A stretch of 16,066 nucleotides of DNA from Ectocarpus siliculosus (taxonomy: Eukaryota; Sar; Phaeophyceae; Ectocarpales; Ectocarpaceae), in the NCBI GenBank assembly GCA_000310025.1, contig FN649741.1:575933-591998 (forward strand). Reading direction: 5' to 3'. Positions 1-9,756 of the stretch are shown piece by piece (positions within the stretch are counted from its first letter, which is position 1; the number at the start of each line of letters is the position of its first letter). The notes under the pieces are model-generated. The model did no database searches. It saw nothing but the letters and a program-made list of their open reading frames with translations, and had not been told where the DNA came from. The position numbers and the translations under genes were made by a program.

Positions 1-129
1 AAACCGGAAAACTGGGCGGGCCCCCACCCAGGAAAAAAAAAAGGGAAAAAGGGGGCGCCCCCCCCCCCATTAGGGGGGGGTGGGGGCAAAAAAAGAAAAA
101 GCCCCCTTTGGGGGGGGGGGGGGGGGGGG
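1..129. repeat. Low-complexity homopolymer-rich end
   Basis: The first 129 bases are almost entirely A, G and C runs and finish in an uninterrupted G20 tract (110-129). No coding or structural signal is visible. The composition is quite unlike the rest of the window. It could be a real low-complexity locus or poor-quality sequence at a contig edge; the similar G tracts at the other end suggest an assembly breaking at this repeat type. Confidence 0.8.
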
Positions 130-190
130 TACTCATAGTCGTGCATGCCGTAGTCGTTAGACCATTGACCTCGCATCCCTACAAAGCCGG
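130..190 (+). repeat. Poly(G)-linked dispersed repeat, left copy
   Basis: Directly after the G20 tract is TACTCAT, then about 23 bases, then GACCATTGACC, then a segment ending CCCT. The same order and spacing recur at 15983-16040, also right after a G tract. The shared core GACCATTGACC is identical, and the flanking parts match at roughly two thirds of positions. This points to a dispersed repeat family whose members are bordered by poly(G). I do not recognise the family. Confidence 0.6.
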
Positions 191-521
191 GACGGAGCAC
201 GCCGGGTTCTCACCGGACCAGGCTCTCACATCACCAAGCGCGAAGCGCCGTGAGGTATTCGGCGAGTCGCATGAAGGGTGCGCTGCATCCTGCAAAGGGT
301 GTTCGGCATCTTGTGCTTACTTCCTTGCGTACGGATGACAGCTGCGTATGTATGTATGACTTATTTTATTTCCTGGTGCTTTCACTTCCAGAGACAGTTA
401 TAAGCGCTGTGTAACTGCCTCGAGGGTGCTTGACCAATTTAACACAACGTGCGATTATCCCCTTTGCGCGGAGTGAGGGTTCTCGACCCCGCACAACATG
501 ATCTACTCGACCACCATTCAT
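191..521. other. Gene-free stretch
   Basis: I see no convincing coding sequence, RNA gene or repeat here. Short open frames on both strands lack any recognisable motif. Confidence 0.5.
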
Positions 522-570
522 GGTTACCGCAAAAAAAAAAACGAAGGCAACAAAAAAAAAAGCGGTAACC
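522..570. repeat. Inverted repeat enclosing two A tracts
   Basis: GGTTACCGC (522-530) is perfectly complementary to GCGGTAACC (562-570). The 31-base loop consists of A11, a short spacer CGAAGGCAAC, and A10. It could form a 9-bp stem in DNA or RNA. It lies between the decayed LINE and the window edge, so it may mark an old insertion boundary, but no function is shown. Confidence 0.6.
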
Positions 571-600
571 TGGTTGCCGAGCTCACAAAGTGATCGGCTT

Positions 601-736
601 ATTTTGCAACATCGCTGCCAAGCGACGAAAACCCAACCCCGATGGCAAACACCAGGAGGGGGGGCGGCCCGTTTTACAACGTCGTTGCCAAGCGACGAAA
701 ACCCAACCCCGATGGCAAACATCGTTGCGCTATACG
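601..736 (+). repeat. 70-bp-period tandem repeat, two copies plus a fragment
   Basis: The 50-base segment 601-650 recurs at 671-720 with 46 of 50 positions identical, separated by a 20-base G-rich spacer (651-670). The start of a third copy appears at about 716-730 (CAAACATCGTTGC against CAACATCGCTGC). It lies just downstream of the LINE's 3' end, reading the LINE on the minus strand. It may belong to that element's 3'UTR or to the flank. Confidence 0.75.
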
Positions 737-784
737 GGGGGGAGGGGGGGGGAATTGACTATAAGAAATTCAATCCGGCACGTA

Positions 785-2690
785 TCACGCCAGCCACTCG
801 GTCCGTCTCTTCTCGTTTACTTTCTTCCCTCCCCGTCTCGTCCGTCTCCTGCCCCCCGCCCCATTGGTTGTTGGCTTGTAGTCTCGTTTGAGCGCTCGTT
901 GTCGGCTGGCCTCTTCTTCCTTCTTGTGCCAGGAGGTCATGAACCTCTGGGCTCCCTGCAGCACCGCCCCATGCCAGGGTATTCCCCCCTCCACCTTCTT
1001 CGCGGCTTTCCGTCCACTTTAACTTCGTTCGGTGCCGTGTCTTTCGGTATCGGGATTCCGAGAAAACATGGATCGGTTTTCGTAGATCCATGGTCGGCCC
1101 CGAATGCCTTCAGGTCTTCGAGCACACACTTCGGCCAGTTCATTCTGTTCCTCCTGTCCCCCCCTACACTACGTCGCTTCTCCCCCCCCGCCAGTTCGCC
1201 GAGCATCATCAGTCGTTTCGGGAGTCGCCCGTCCGGCTGCCTTGCCTATGCTCCCGCGAACAGTAGGCGTCGTTGTCGGATCGTGGCTTCAACGCTCTGG
1301 CATCCGACCCTCTTCAGCGTCTGGGCGCAGGAAAGCTAGAAGCCGGTAGGTGTCTTTCTTGCGCTTGTACCCGATAACTCGAACGAGCAGTCGGTGGTGT
1401 ATCGACCGCAGCGTCTGGTAGTCGCCGCTGGGTGGTGACCATGTCATGCAGCCGTACAGCACAGTGCCTCCATCGCCTCCGCCTGGAGGAGGAGGAGGCA
1501 GATCTTGAGTCGGAATGGCGCTTTCGGTCTGTCGAAGAGCTCCCGGCCATATCGCCTGAGGCACGCCCACACTCCTCTGCTCCTGTATGTAGTTGATCTC
1601 CCGGGTGAGGTCGCCATGTTCGTTGACGAGGCCACCGAGGTACCACCGGAACTCGGTCGTCTGGGCGTATTTCTGTCCCGCGGCTTCGTCGATGGTCAGC
1701 GGTGGTGGAGGCGGGGGGGGCTGTGGTGTTGCAGTCGGCTTGTCCTTCGCGCGCATCAGGAGTGAGCGTCTCCGTCTTCTTCTCCGATAATACCGTCATC
1801 AGCCCGAACTCCCCGACCGAACACCTCAACGATGATGGTCTGTCATCATTCTCGCCAGTCCTTCTGCAGACCTCGATACGACGCCGGCATCATCGGGCAT
1901 ACAATAGCATCCCCCATACTTGCCCTCCGTACTCGGTCAAGGGGTGTCTCCTCCGCCCCCCCCGCTTCCGTCTTCCCCTCCTCCAAGCACACCAGGCTCC
2001 GCAGAAGAAGAACAACATCATCCCCCTCGCTGAATCGGATGACAACGACCTCGAGGACCTCGGCGAAGAAGATGTTGAACAGCAGTGGGGATAGCACACA
2101 TCCTTGTCGCACGCCCTGTGTCACGAAGAACCAGTCCGATAGTTCTCCGTCGTCCATGCGCACCCGGGCCCGCATTCCATCGTGGAATTGGCGGATGACT
2201 TTGATCAGCTTCGCGGGAATCCCGGCCCTGATGACCAGCACTTACTTACTTTCCTATATCTCGGTCCACCGAATCATATAATACGCCTTCTTCAAGTCGA
2301 CGAAGCACATGTAGAGCGGTATTTTCTTTCTCCGCCCCAGACCTGTGGAGGAGGCGCACGACGAACAGCATGTCGACGGTGGATCGCCCGGGTCGAAATC
2401 CGCACTGCTGTTCCTTCGGGAGGATGATGATGATGTTGTTGGCTTCGCAGAAGGCGCTTAGACTGTTGGTTGGTGATGATCATCTTGATGGGGACCTTGC
2501 CTACGTGAGATAGTAGCGAAATCCCCCTGTAGTTGTTACAGTTGGACCGGTCACCCTTCTTGTACAGCACCTTGATGGTTGCATGGTTGCATCCTTCCAC
2601 TCTTGCAGAATATCTCCTCCGTTCCACACCTTGACGAGGATGGTATAGAGCTGCCCCAGGACGAAGGGTTCGTTGGTGCATACCAATATA
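785..2690 (-). pseudogene. Decayed non-LTR (LINE) retrotransposon reverse transcriptase, 5'-truncated
   Basis: Read on the minus strand from about 2690 down, pieces in all three frames line up in the order of a LINE reverse transcriptase. First comes a segment with [17 protein letters not shown] (about 2570-2515). Then [11 protein letters not shown] (about 2400-2370). Then motif [10 protein letters not shown] (2307-2281), containing a catalytic Asp. Then motif [18 protein letters not shown] (about 2117-2065). Then the YADD-type catalytic box at 1901-1886. Downstream are a C-terminal domain with LYGCMTWSP and HHRLLVRVIGYKRK (about 1460-1355), a LMLGELAGGEKRR-like stretch near 1205-1170, and a tail with RFMTSWHKKEEE near 945-910. 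The frame changes many times. An extra base at 1895 interrupts the YADD box, a few extra bases follow motif A near 2275, and in-frame stops are present. The endonuclease half is missing, which is typical of 5' truncation during target-primed reverse transcription. No clear poly(A) tail or target-site duplication was found. It cannot encode an active enzyme. Confidence 0.9.
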
Positions 2691-3281
2691 TTTTTTTTTT
2701 CTGAATTTTTGAATTTTCGGATTTTGGCGTCGTCAGGAAAAAAGAATCAAACGTTCGGGCGTGCCCACCCCCACCCTCCCATTGTTGAAGTGGGCGCAGA
2801 AGCAGCCCCTCGGTCTAAAAGCACTACACCAAGAGATCAAGCAACACCCAACTGTGAGTGACTGCCTCAAAGAAGACAAGAGGAGCAGCAGGAACTGCCC
2901 CCCTCCCTCTCGGGTACATACAAATGCTCTGATCGCTTTCATGTGACATGACATGTAGGATAATATGCATACATTTCTGTTCTTTCAGTGAAAACGGAAC
3001 CATCTCATGTTTTTCGTTTTTCGTTTTACTTTGGAAGGAGAGACGGGGTCGGCGGTAATGGCAGGGCAGGGTCCAAGTATCAAGTATCGAGGGTAGTATC
3101 CGGCCGTGCGGCTGAGCTAAGGCCGTTGCTCAACGTTCCGTGCTCGGTGGTGTCCGCCTGCTGCTTCCGCTCATCGTCCTGTCTGTCGTTGTTTTTGCCA
3201 GCTGGCGGCGGAGAGCACCCACCCACGTACGTCCGACAATCCACCTTTGTGCAGCCCCAAGATCGCAACCTTCATCGTATC
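2691..3281 (+). promoter_or_regulatory. Upstream region and probable 5'UTR of the methyltransferase gene
   Basis: No independent gene is seen. A T11 run (2690-2700) and AT-rich sequence sit at the LINE border. The methyltransferase reading frame stays open upstream of its first ATG back to about 2988, but with no ATG in that stretch, so it is probably 5'UTR. The pyrimidine-rich sequence ending in CTTTCAG at 2981-2988 looks like a splice acceptor, so an upstream noncoding exon, or a coding exon supplying a longer N-terminus, cannot be excluded. I cannot place a TATA box or transcription start with confidence. Confidence 0.4.
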
Positions 3282-3386
3282 ATGCCTCCCACTGCTGTGA
3301 TTGCAACGGGTGACAAGATAGACGGGATTACCTCCGTAGTCCAGGGCTACTACGACTGCGACAACGTCTTCAACTTCTACCGGCAG
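3282..3386 (+). CDS. SDMT-like methyltransferase, exon 1 (N-terminus)
   Basis: This exon gives 35 codons beginning MPPTAVIATGDKID and ending NVFNFYRQ, followed by the donor GTGGGT. ATG 3282 is the first ATG in this frame. The YYDCDNVFNFY segment matches the N-terminal substrate-side region of sarcosine/dimethylglycine methyltransferases, where a YYDS..DNFY-type sequence directly precedes an IWGGE..HIG motif. Here that motif starts exon 2, so splicing from 3386 to 11603 joins them without a gap. The exon ends in phase 0. No signal peptide or transit peptide is apparent, so a cytosolic product is likely unless an upstream exon adds one. The splice join is inferred from protein continuity, not from transcripts. 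Confidence 0.85.
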
Positions 3387-4226
3387 GTGGGTACAACAAT
3401 GCTACCGTTGGGCGTCGGTGGTGCACGATTTCCGCATCTATGCATCTTGATCATCGATATTTTTTTGCGCATCTTCAACCACAGCAGCGGGTAGGAGGGT
3501 AGAGGCAGGATATGTTTTCAGTACACACGGCACATGATAACAACGAGGGGCTTCTCCACAAGCTCCCCGACATTTGGTGGCATCGTTGACCCACAGCAGA
3601 GGACCGCCGAGGACCTTTGCTTGTGGGTTTGAGAACCAACCGATCATGCTCGTCTCCGCAAGGAATTTGAATTTCGTCCATCTGCTGTCGCTCCGCATCA
3701 ACCTGCGGACCACAAGACAGCGCCTACATACATGTGCACACGTCAAGTAATATCATGGCAGCAGGCTGGTGCCCGGGTCAGGAAGGATCATGGGTGCTAA
3801 TCAGGGCATTGCTGTTGTTTGCATAGCGGCCAAATGGTGGGGTTGTGCATAGTGGTACCGCGCGATTTATTGTGGTCTATTGTTGTTCGGCAGAGAATCG
3901 CGCAACAATCCGTCCGGCTGGTGTACTTTTGTTTTCCCGCCCGTTGTAGTTGCAGTATACGGGCGATGCCTGCTGTTTGATCCACACCTGCCGCTACTTC
4001 AGTGTGCCCAGCAGCTCGGAAGTGGGTCTGAGTTGTTGGAAATCTGGTGGGCACAGCAGCCCCACTCGCTGCCCTAACTGCGGTTTCACCTACAGTGGTA
4101 CCTACTTTTTTCCCCTCTGATTACCAGAGACCGTCCCCTCTTACTGCTGTAGTAGAGCACTTGCTTGCCTGGCCACGTCGTCACAACGTGGTGAAAAAAA
4201 AAAAAATGTCGCACCACGTCTGTGTG

Positions 4227-4248
4227 TAATAATAAAATTTTATTATTA
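4227..4248. repeat. 22-bp perfect AT palindrome
   Basis: TAATAATAAAA is followed immediately by its exact reverse complement TTTTATTATTA, with no spacer. It lies in intron 1 next to an A-rich run at 4194-4206. It could extrude as a cruciform or act as an AT-rich binding site; no function is shown. Confidence 0.8.
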
Positions 4249-4924
4249 AAATATTCTTGCTGCTGCATCTCCGTAACATGTACCACTTTCTTTCTGTATT
4301 CTGTACCCACCTCCCACCTGAAGATACTCCGCACAGCAGTATTCTCGGTCTCGGAGAGATGGATGTGCGTTTGAAGTAAGGGTTGGAGTGAGTCCTGGGC
4401 GAGTGACCAGCTGCTGGATGGCAGATACCGCTGTGATGTTGAAGTACCTCGCGTATGTATCTATATCTATCTACTTGTATGAACTTATTATAGTAAGAAT
4501 CGACAGCGCCACGCGGCTGATCAGTGACGACGAAGAGAAAGGCAATCACGCACGCAAGCGTCGGTCGCCCCCTGAAGGGGGACACAGAGAAAAGAAGAGA
4601 CGGCAACATGCTTACATGAATGCATTTGTTCCCATCGGTTCTATTGTGCACTGATGACTTGTAGACGATGTAACAAAGGGTCTTGGAAGACGGCGACAAC
4701 ATTCTCTCAAAAGAGTGATAGGCAGGCCCACACCAATGGAGAGCATGTTTGACCCGAGGTAACAATAATGTTCTCGAGACGGAACGGGTGATGACCAAAT
4801 GAAAGTCTCGGCTATACATAATAAGTGACCATGTCGCTACACGCTACGTACGTACATGTGTATTTTCATGGGCCAACCAGATGATATTACTCGTGGCAGA
4901 ATTCTCTACCGGGGGAAACTCGCT

Positions 4925-5153
4925 GGACTCCCGATCGGACAGCGGTGGCAAGGGCGGCGACTACAGCACGCAGTCCGCGATTCGACGATGATGGTCACTG
5001 AGTATCTGTAACCCTATGAAACATTCTCAAACGTAAGAACAAAACAAATACTCCAGTGTCCATCATCATCGATTCGCGGACTGCGTAGTCGCCACCCTCG
5101 CCACCGCTGTCCGACCGCGAGTGAGTCACCGCTGTCCGACCGCGAGTGAGTCC
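4925..5153. mobile_element. Fold-back / MITE-like inverted-repeat element
   Basis: A left arm (about 4925-5010) is the reverse complement of a right arm (about 5046-5153), with a central loop of roughly 35 bases. Identical blocks include TCGGACAGCGGTGGC, GGCGACTAC, GCAGTCCGCGA and GATGATGG. The left arm has a 5-base insertion (AGCAC) and a few substitutions. The outer ends are GGACTC and GAGTCC. There is no coding capacity. This is the structure of a non-autonomous DNA transposon (MITE or fold-back type), or of a long hairpin that could be transcribed within intron 1. I could not define a target-site duplication with confidence, so the exact ends are provisional. Confidence 0.7.
5102..5151 (+). 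repeat. 25-bp tandem duplication at the right end of the fold-back element
   Basis: The 25-base unit at 5102-5126 (CACCGCTGTCCG then ACCGCGAGTGAGT) is repeated exactly at 5127-5151. It is part of the right arm's outer end and has only one counterpart in the left arm. The duplication therefore arose after, or independently of, the inverted repeat. Confidence 0.9.
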
Positions 5154-6157
5154 CGCAAGGAATGATGCCTGTTCCCTTTATTCATTCATGATTGTGACTC
5201 GTCGTGTTCACACCATACGTCTTCCGTTGTGATTGTTTTCTTGGCCTAAAGAATGGTTGACACAGCAGACAGACTACTTGTCCTTGTAATTTTTTGTCGT
5301 TTACCCACCAGCCGCTCTATTTTACTGAAGTCCTTAGTTATGAACCTCGTAACCTACAGCACTTGTTTGGAGTACTATTTACAGTAGTAGAATGTAGCAG
5401 GTTGGAGTTCACTGCTCGTCCTGGAATTAAAAAAAACGTGCATCTTGCGCTGGACACCGATTGGTAACTTCGTTCGTGAGTATTCGACGAGTATTCACAC
5501 CTAGTTCGATTTCAGGGTCGACGGGGGATTGGCACAGACAGCTGAAACCTCCTCACGATAAAGCGGCTGTAACTTTTTCGGTGGTGAGCGGTTTCACCTT
5601 TTCTGGTGGTAAGGACGGTTAAACCAAAATATGGTGGTAAATTTTCGGCGGTACAGGATATGTTCCATATGATGACGACGGTAAGGTTGTGGAGGGAGAC
5701 GGGTTTGCGTTCTTCGGTGGTAATGACGATGAATGGCGGAGGGGGTGGCAAAGAACCCCCGGGTAAACCGGCGGTCGGAAAAGCACTGGCATGGCCCCCG
5801 ATAAAAACGAAGCACCGCAGGGGGAACAAGGTGGAGAAAAACAAAAGTAAGGCCGAGTCTTGAGCTCTGATTATTTCGTAATTTTTTTTGGGGGGGAGGT
5901 CCTTTTCCAAGCCCAAGTAATTATTTGGGGATCTTACGCGGAGGACAAAGGCAATTTCCTAACGCCCAGATTCCTAATGGCTGAATATTTCCTAGGATTC
6001 CAGCTGGCGAGTTAGAAAAAGGCGCATTTTCTGAGCTGGGTCGGCTGATATTTTCCAGGTTAGAATTGGGGGGGGGTCACACCCTGTTCACACCCCGGTC
6101 CTGCCAAAACGAGGAACTACACCGTTTGCTGGCAAACAGAGGCCAGTATCATGAGGT

Positions 6158-6672
6158 CATGCACAAACCCGCTGCAGGTATCCAAAATTCAGGGCGTTCT
6201 GCGTCGTGCTGGCCGCACACGAGCCGACAACGTCAACACGCTGCCACATTGCTCTTTTGATGTTCTTGCCTTGGGCAGAAAATATCTGTTTTGGTTCCTG
6301 CTGCATGTGTGATAATTCAAAACGCATGCCAGAGAGAGGCTTTACGCCGTCGACACCCACAAACTGCAGCCAATCGCGTGTAGGCATACACATACCCTCT
6401 GCTCGCGTCCCGGAAACAGAGCGTATTGTCCAGTTTTGATTGCACACGGCCTGTAAACGTGAAACGAAGTTTTTACTGTTTTTGGACGTTGCCCTTATTT
6501 TTCATGGTAGCCGAGTGTGATCAGTCCACAATGCGTGCCAGAGAGAGTTCTTTGGCCGACGACATCCACAAACTGCAGCCACGGGCGTGCGATCATACAC
6601 ATGCCCTCTGCAGGCGACCCAAAAACAGGGCGCTCGGTGTCTTGTTGGTCGCGCACGGGCCAAAACCGTGAA
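6158..6672 (+). repeat. Degenerate direct repeats, three copies, period about 210-230 bp
   Basis: Three diverged copies can be aligned, anchored at CATGCACA (6158), CATACACA (6385) and CATACACA (6594). Each is followed by a CTGC-containing segment and a (C)AGGGCG or CAGAGCG block. The second and third copies also share GCCAGAGAGA (6328, 6536) and CACAAACTGCAGCC (6358, 6567). The first and third share a (T/G)CTGG(C)CGCACACG-like end. Spacing is 227 and 209 bases. This is an old tandem array inside intron 1 with no coding potential in common. Confidence 0.65.
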
Positions 6673-7113
6673 CTGAAGCATGTTGTGACCCACGAAAGAC
6701 TTGAATCGGCCCTTTTTTTCCCCTGAGAAAAAGGTGTCTCGAGGAACCGTAAGGTCTCTTGGATCTGTGGATATTTTTTTCTGTGCAGACCAGCCCCCTC
6801 GACCGAGAGCAAAAACAGATGTCCGAAATAATCAGACCTTCAGACTCGGTCCAAGCATGAATAACAAACCATGGCAATTAGTTCCTGTGTGACCTTCCCC
6901 TTCTCTGATTGACCCCGGCTAGTGCGTGCAAAAACAACATCCCAAAGTCAAAGGTGTAATGAGTGGCGTCCAGAAGAAATTGGATGATGCGCACAAGCTC
7001 GCTCACCGCCCATTACTAATGTAAAGTCACGAGCCACAACGCGATTAACGCCACGGAAGCCCGAACAAATTTATGTCTGTCTCGGGTATGTGTGTGTGGT
7101 TTTCTTATTAGCA

Positions 7114-7352
7114 TGGACCGCGCCAACCGGCTGACCAATGAAAATACGTCAGTCAGTCAGTGAGGTTGATAACATGAATGCTTTAGGTGGACAACATAAA
7201 TGCTTTCAAGGCCTTATTTGAGACCCCGTGAGGGAGGGGGCGTCATGGGGGAGGCTACGTCACTCTTCGAATTTAAGACAGAAGATGTTTTGTGCTTACT
7301 ATTGTTAGGATTGGCCGCACGTAGCGGCTGACCAATGACAAATTCGTCAGTG
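7114..7352 (+). repeat. Pair of direct repeats with CGGCTGACCAATGA core
   Basis: CGGCTGACCAATGA at 7128 and 7325 is followed in each copy by an A-rich spacer and CGTCAGT; a related GGCCGCAC/GGACCGCG block precedes each. The copies are 197 bases apart. Between them are two shorter copies of AACAT(G/A)AATGCTTT (7171 and 7193). The pair may be the ends of an old insertion or a dispersed family. No open frame lies between them. Confidence 0.5.
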
Positions 7353-8144
7353 CCAGCGGGAAAATCAGGGTCGCTGCATGAGGCTGAAGTTGGAACAACG
7401 TGTGTTCTGTGTGTACGGACGCCTGTGTGGGTGCGTGGTTTGTAGTTGTGGTTCCTCCATGGACCATGCTAGCCAGCTGCGTGAGGTGGTGTTACTGTAC
7501 AGTATGTGCACTGGAGATGCGAGATGCGAAACATACCGTCTGTCCGTTTTAACGCGAGTGACTCGGTTCTGGAACCTGGTGGTGGTGTTGCTAGTACACA
7601 ATGTCTTCGACAACACCGCTCTCCTTGTATCGGAAACAGAGGTAGGTGCGTTTCTAGCATACGCGAAACGCCAGCACACGGAAGGGGTAGTCTACCACGC
7701 TGCCACATTCGAATTCTCTGTCATGGAAATGATGTGCTAACGTACTTTAATGCTTTTCCTCCCACTGTTAAGTTCACAGCGACATTCCTTTACCTGAACG
7801 GGGACTCACGATGCAGTCAAGTTCTGTGCATGTACCATGTAGAGCCAACCGTAAATATCGTGGACGTGTAGCGTGTGACGCAGCATCGCAGCTTCTCAGG
7901 AATTGATCGACGGGAATCGATAGGATAAAATGAAACCAAACATTATGCCGAGAACTCTTCACACGATATGTGCAGTACATGGTGTTTTCGACCCCCCCCC
8001 TCACTTTCGCGGCACCTCATACATCCACGCTCCCCGGAAACACCGACTCTAGGACCTACTTCCACGCGGTACTTTGTCCGCAGCACTTAGCCCGTGTTTG
8101 TTAAAACCCTAAAAAACAAGAGAAACATACAGTACAACCGTTCA

Positions 8145-8276
8145 GAGGGTGTGTGTGTGTACTGCCGGTAACAACACCGCTGGTTTAGTATATCCCCTAC
8201 CGAGCGTCTCGAGGGTGTGTGTGTGTACTGCCGGTAACAACACCGCTGGTTTAGTATATCCCCTACCGAGCGTCTC
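8145..8276 (+). repeat. Exact 66-bp tandem duplication
   Basis: The 66-base unit at 8145-8210 is repeated without a mismatch at 8211-8276. It begins GAGGG followed by a TG run and ends GAGCGTCTC. Both copies have the same length TG tract, so the duplication is very recent or a product of assembly. The unit length is a multiple of three and the frame is open through both copies, but there is no sign that it is translated. Confidence 0.95.
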
Positions 8277-8584
8277 GGTATGTGCTCAATATAGGCCTCG
8301 CTACCCTACCGCAAACCCACGGTACGCGCGGTATGGAAAGAGACTATCCCATACAAAAAAATAACAGTACCGCCACACCACACATGTTGATCTGTTGCCT
8401 ACGGAAATGGGTCACCTCCCGTACACAAGAGATGATTACTACAGACATTACTTATTTCGGGCGCAGCGCGAAAATAAATTTGGAATCATTTTTAGAAGAG
8501 CGAGCACGTGATTGGTTGTTACTTAGAGTACGTTTTCCTGCCTTGCTCTTCGAGATTCTGCATGGGTGTGGAACAGTATGTCGT

Positions 8585-8713
8585 CAGCAGCAGCAGCAGC
8601 AGCAAACCCTTTACAACAAATTTAAGTCCCAAAGCTTCGCTGATGGCAAGACAAAGGAGGTGGAACAGTATGTATGTCGTCAGCAGCAGTAGCAGCAGCA
8701 GCAGCAACAGCAA
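8585..8713 (+). repeat. Two CAG microsatellite tracts within a duplicated context
   Basis: (CAG)6 lies at 8585-8602. At 8681-8713 is (CAG)3 TAG (CAG)4 CAA CAG CAA. Both tracts are preceded by GTGGAACAGTATGT (then GTCGT), so the tract and its left flank were duplicated about 95 bases apart, with a 4-base ATGT insertion in the second. A TAG in the second tract argues against a translated polyglutamine run. Confidence 0.85.
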
Positions 8714-9373
8714 GTAGTGAGGGAGGTTCTTGGTAAAATGTGCAATCAAGCACGTGTGCACACCATTCTTGCTGTTTACACACAGCAAGATCTCTACCCT
8801 ACTCGCCCTTCAAAGGAAGTAGCGAACTACACCGACAAACGGATTTACACACATGACTTGACTTGCCCCCAACTGAATGCGAGATGAACGAGATGAAGGG
8901 TCATGTGGTGGTGCGCGCTTGTCACACGATCACACCAGACACCAGACTGCGCACGCCCCCCTCTTGTTATCCTACATGCGTCAGGCCGGTACTCTGCAAC
9001 CGATGAGTGTCAGAGGCAGCAGCATGCACCCCACTACAATCCGATCTGATTGATAGCATATCGATATCCAACCTATTATCCAGGGTGTGGTACAGTGCAG
9101 GGGAGGAGCTGCCTCTTCTTCCCTCGCAGGGGAGAGTGCGCTCATCCTTGCTGTCTGCGGTGGCCGCACGTATGATCCAATCGCACTGCTGCGGGGCTCG
9201 GGGTGCGGCCTTGTGCTCTTTCGCCTTGCTTCGGGGCTAACCCTCTGCATCCCCGCCACCACAACATCTTGCCATCACTATGTAGATATGCATGCTACTG
9301 TGGATACTACTGTACAGTAGATACCGATATAGTCACCTTAGGACCAAGCGCCACCCCCTCCTTGCACCAGGAC

Positions 9374-9393
9374 GACTCGACTCGACTCGACTC
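9374..9393 (+). repeat. (GACTC)4 microsatellite
   Basis: Four perfect copies of GACTC in intron 1. Confidence 0.9.
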
Positions 9394-9630
9394 CCTAGAA
9401 CAGCCGCTACGGACCATTGTACGCATACCAGAACCCGACGTTCCCTCCAGGCTCCTGCAGAGCACTTTGCACCTTGAAATGCCTTCGACAAATAGGACAC
9501 ACGTCGTGCTATACAGCAGCAGCTTTGGGCGCGTTTGTGTATGTACGTGTACAGCTGCAGATGTTGAAGACAACATTTCCGAGAAACGGCTTCTTCCCAC
9601 TCTGCCCAAGCGGACTCGATCAACCGAAGG

Positions 9631-9657
9631 AATCGAATGAATCGAATGAATCGAAAG
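9631..9657 (+). repeat. 9-bp tandem repeat AATCGAATG x3
   Basis: Two perfect units and a third ending AAAG, within intron 1. It is a minisatellite-like expansion of a TCGAA-containing word. Confidence 0.85.
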
Positions 9658-9756
9658 CTACTCGATCCACTTCTTCATTGCCCGCTTGCCGACGTTGATT
9701 TGCTGGTGCTGCTGGAACCTCCCCATCGGATCGCCCAGCATACACAGATTCTCTCT

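Noticed and set aside
4181-4819. Minus-strand open frame of 212 codons, the longest in the window
   Set aside because: It has no recognisable domain, ends in a homopolymer-encoded Phe run, and lies antisense in intron 1. The composition looks random.
7378-7740. Plus-strand open frame of 120 codons starting at ATG 7378
   Set aside because: The composition is somewhat protein-like, but there is no recognisable domain, no splice support, and overlapping frames are equally open.
8101-8112. Telomere-like AAACCCTAA
   Set aside because: A single AAACCCTAA-type word, not an array.
8145-8276. CRISPR-like repeat
   Set aside because: Only two directly adjacent identical copies, with no spacers and in a eukaryotic intron. 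It is a tandem duplication.
8585-8713. Polyglutamine-coding gene
   Set aside because: The CAG tracts are interrupted by TAG and lie in short frames without flanking protein motifs.
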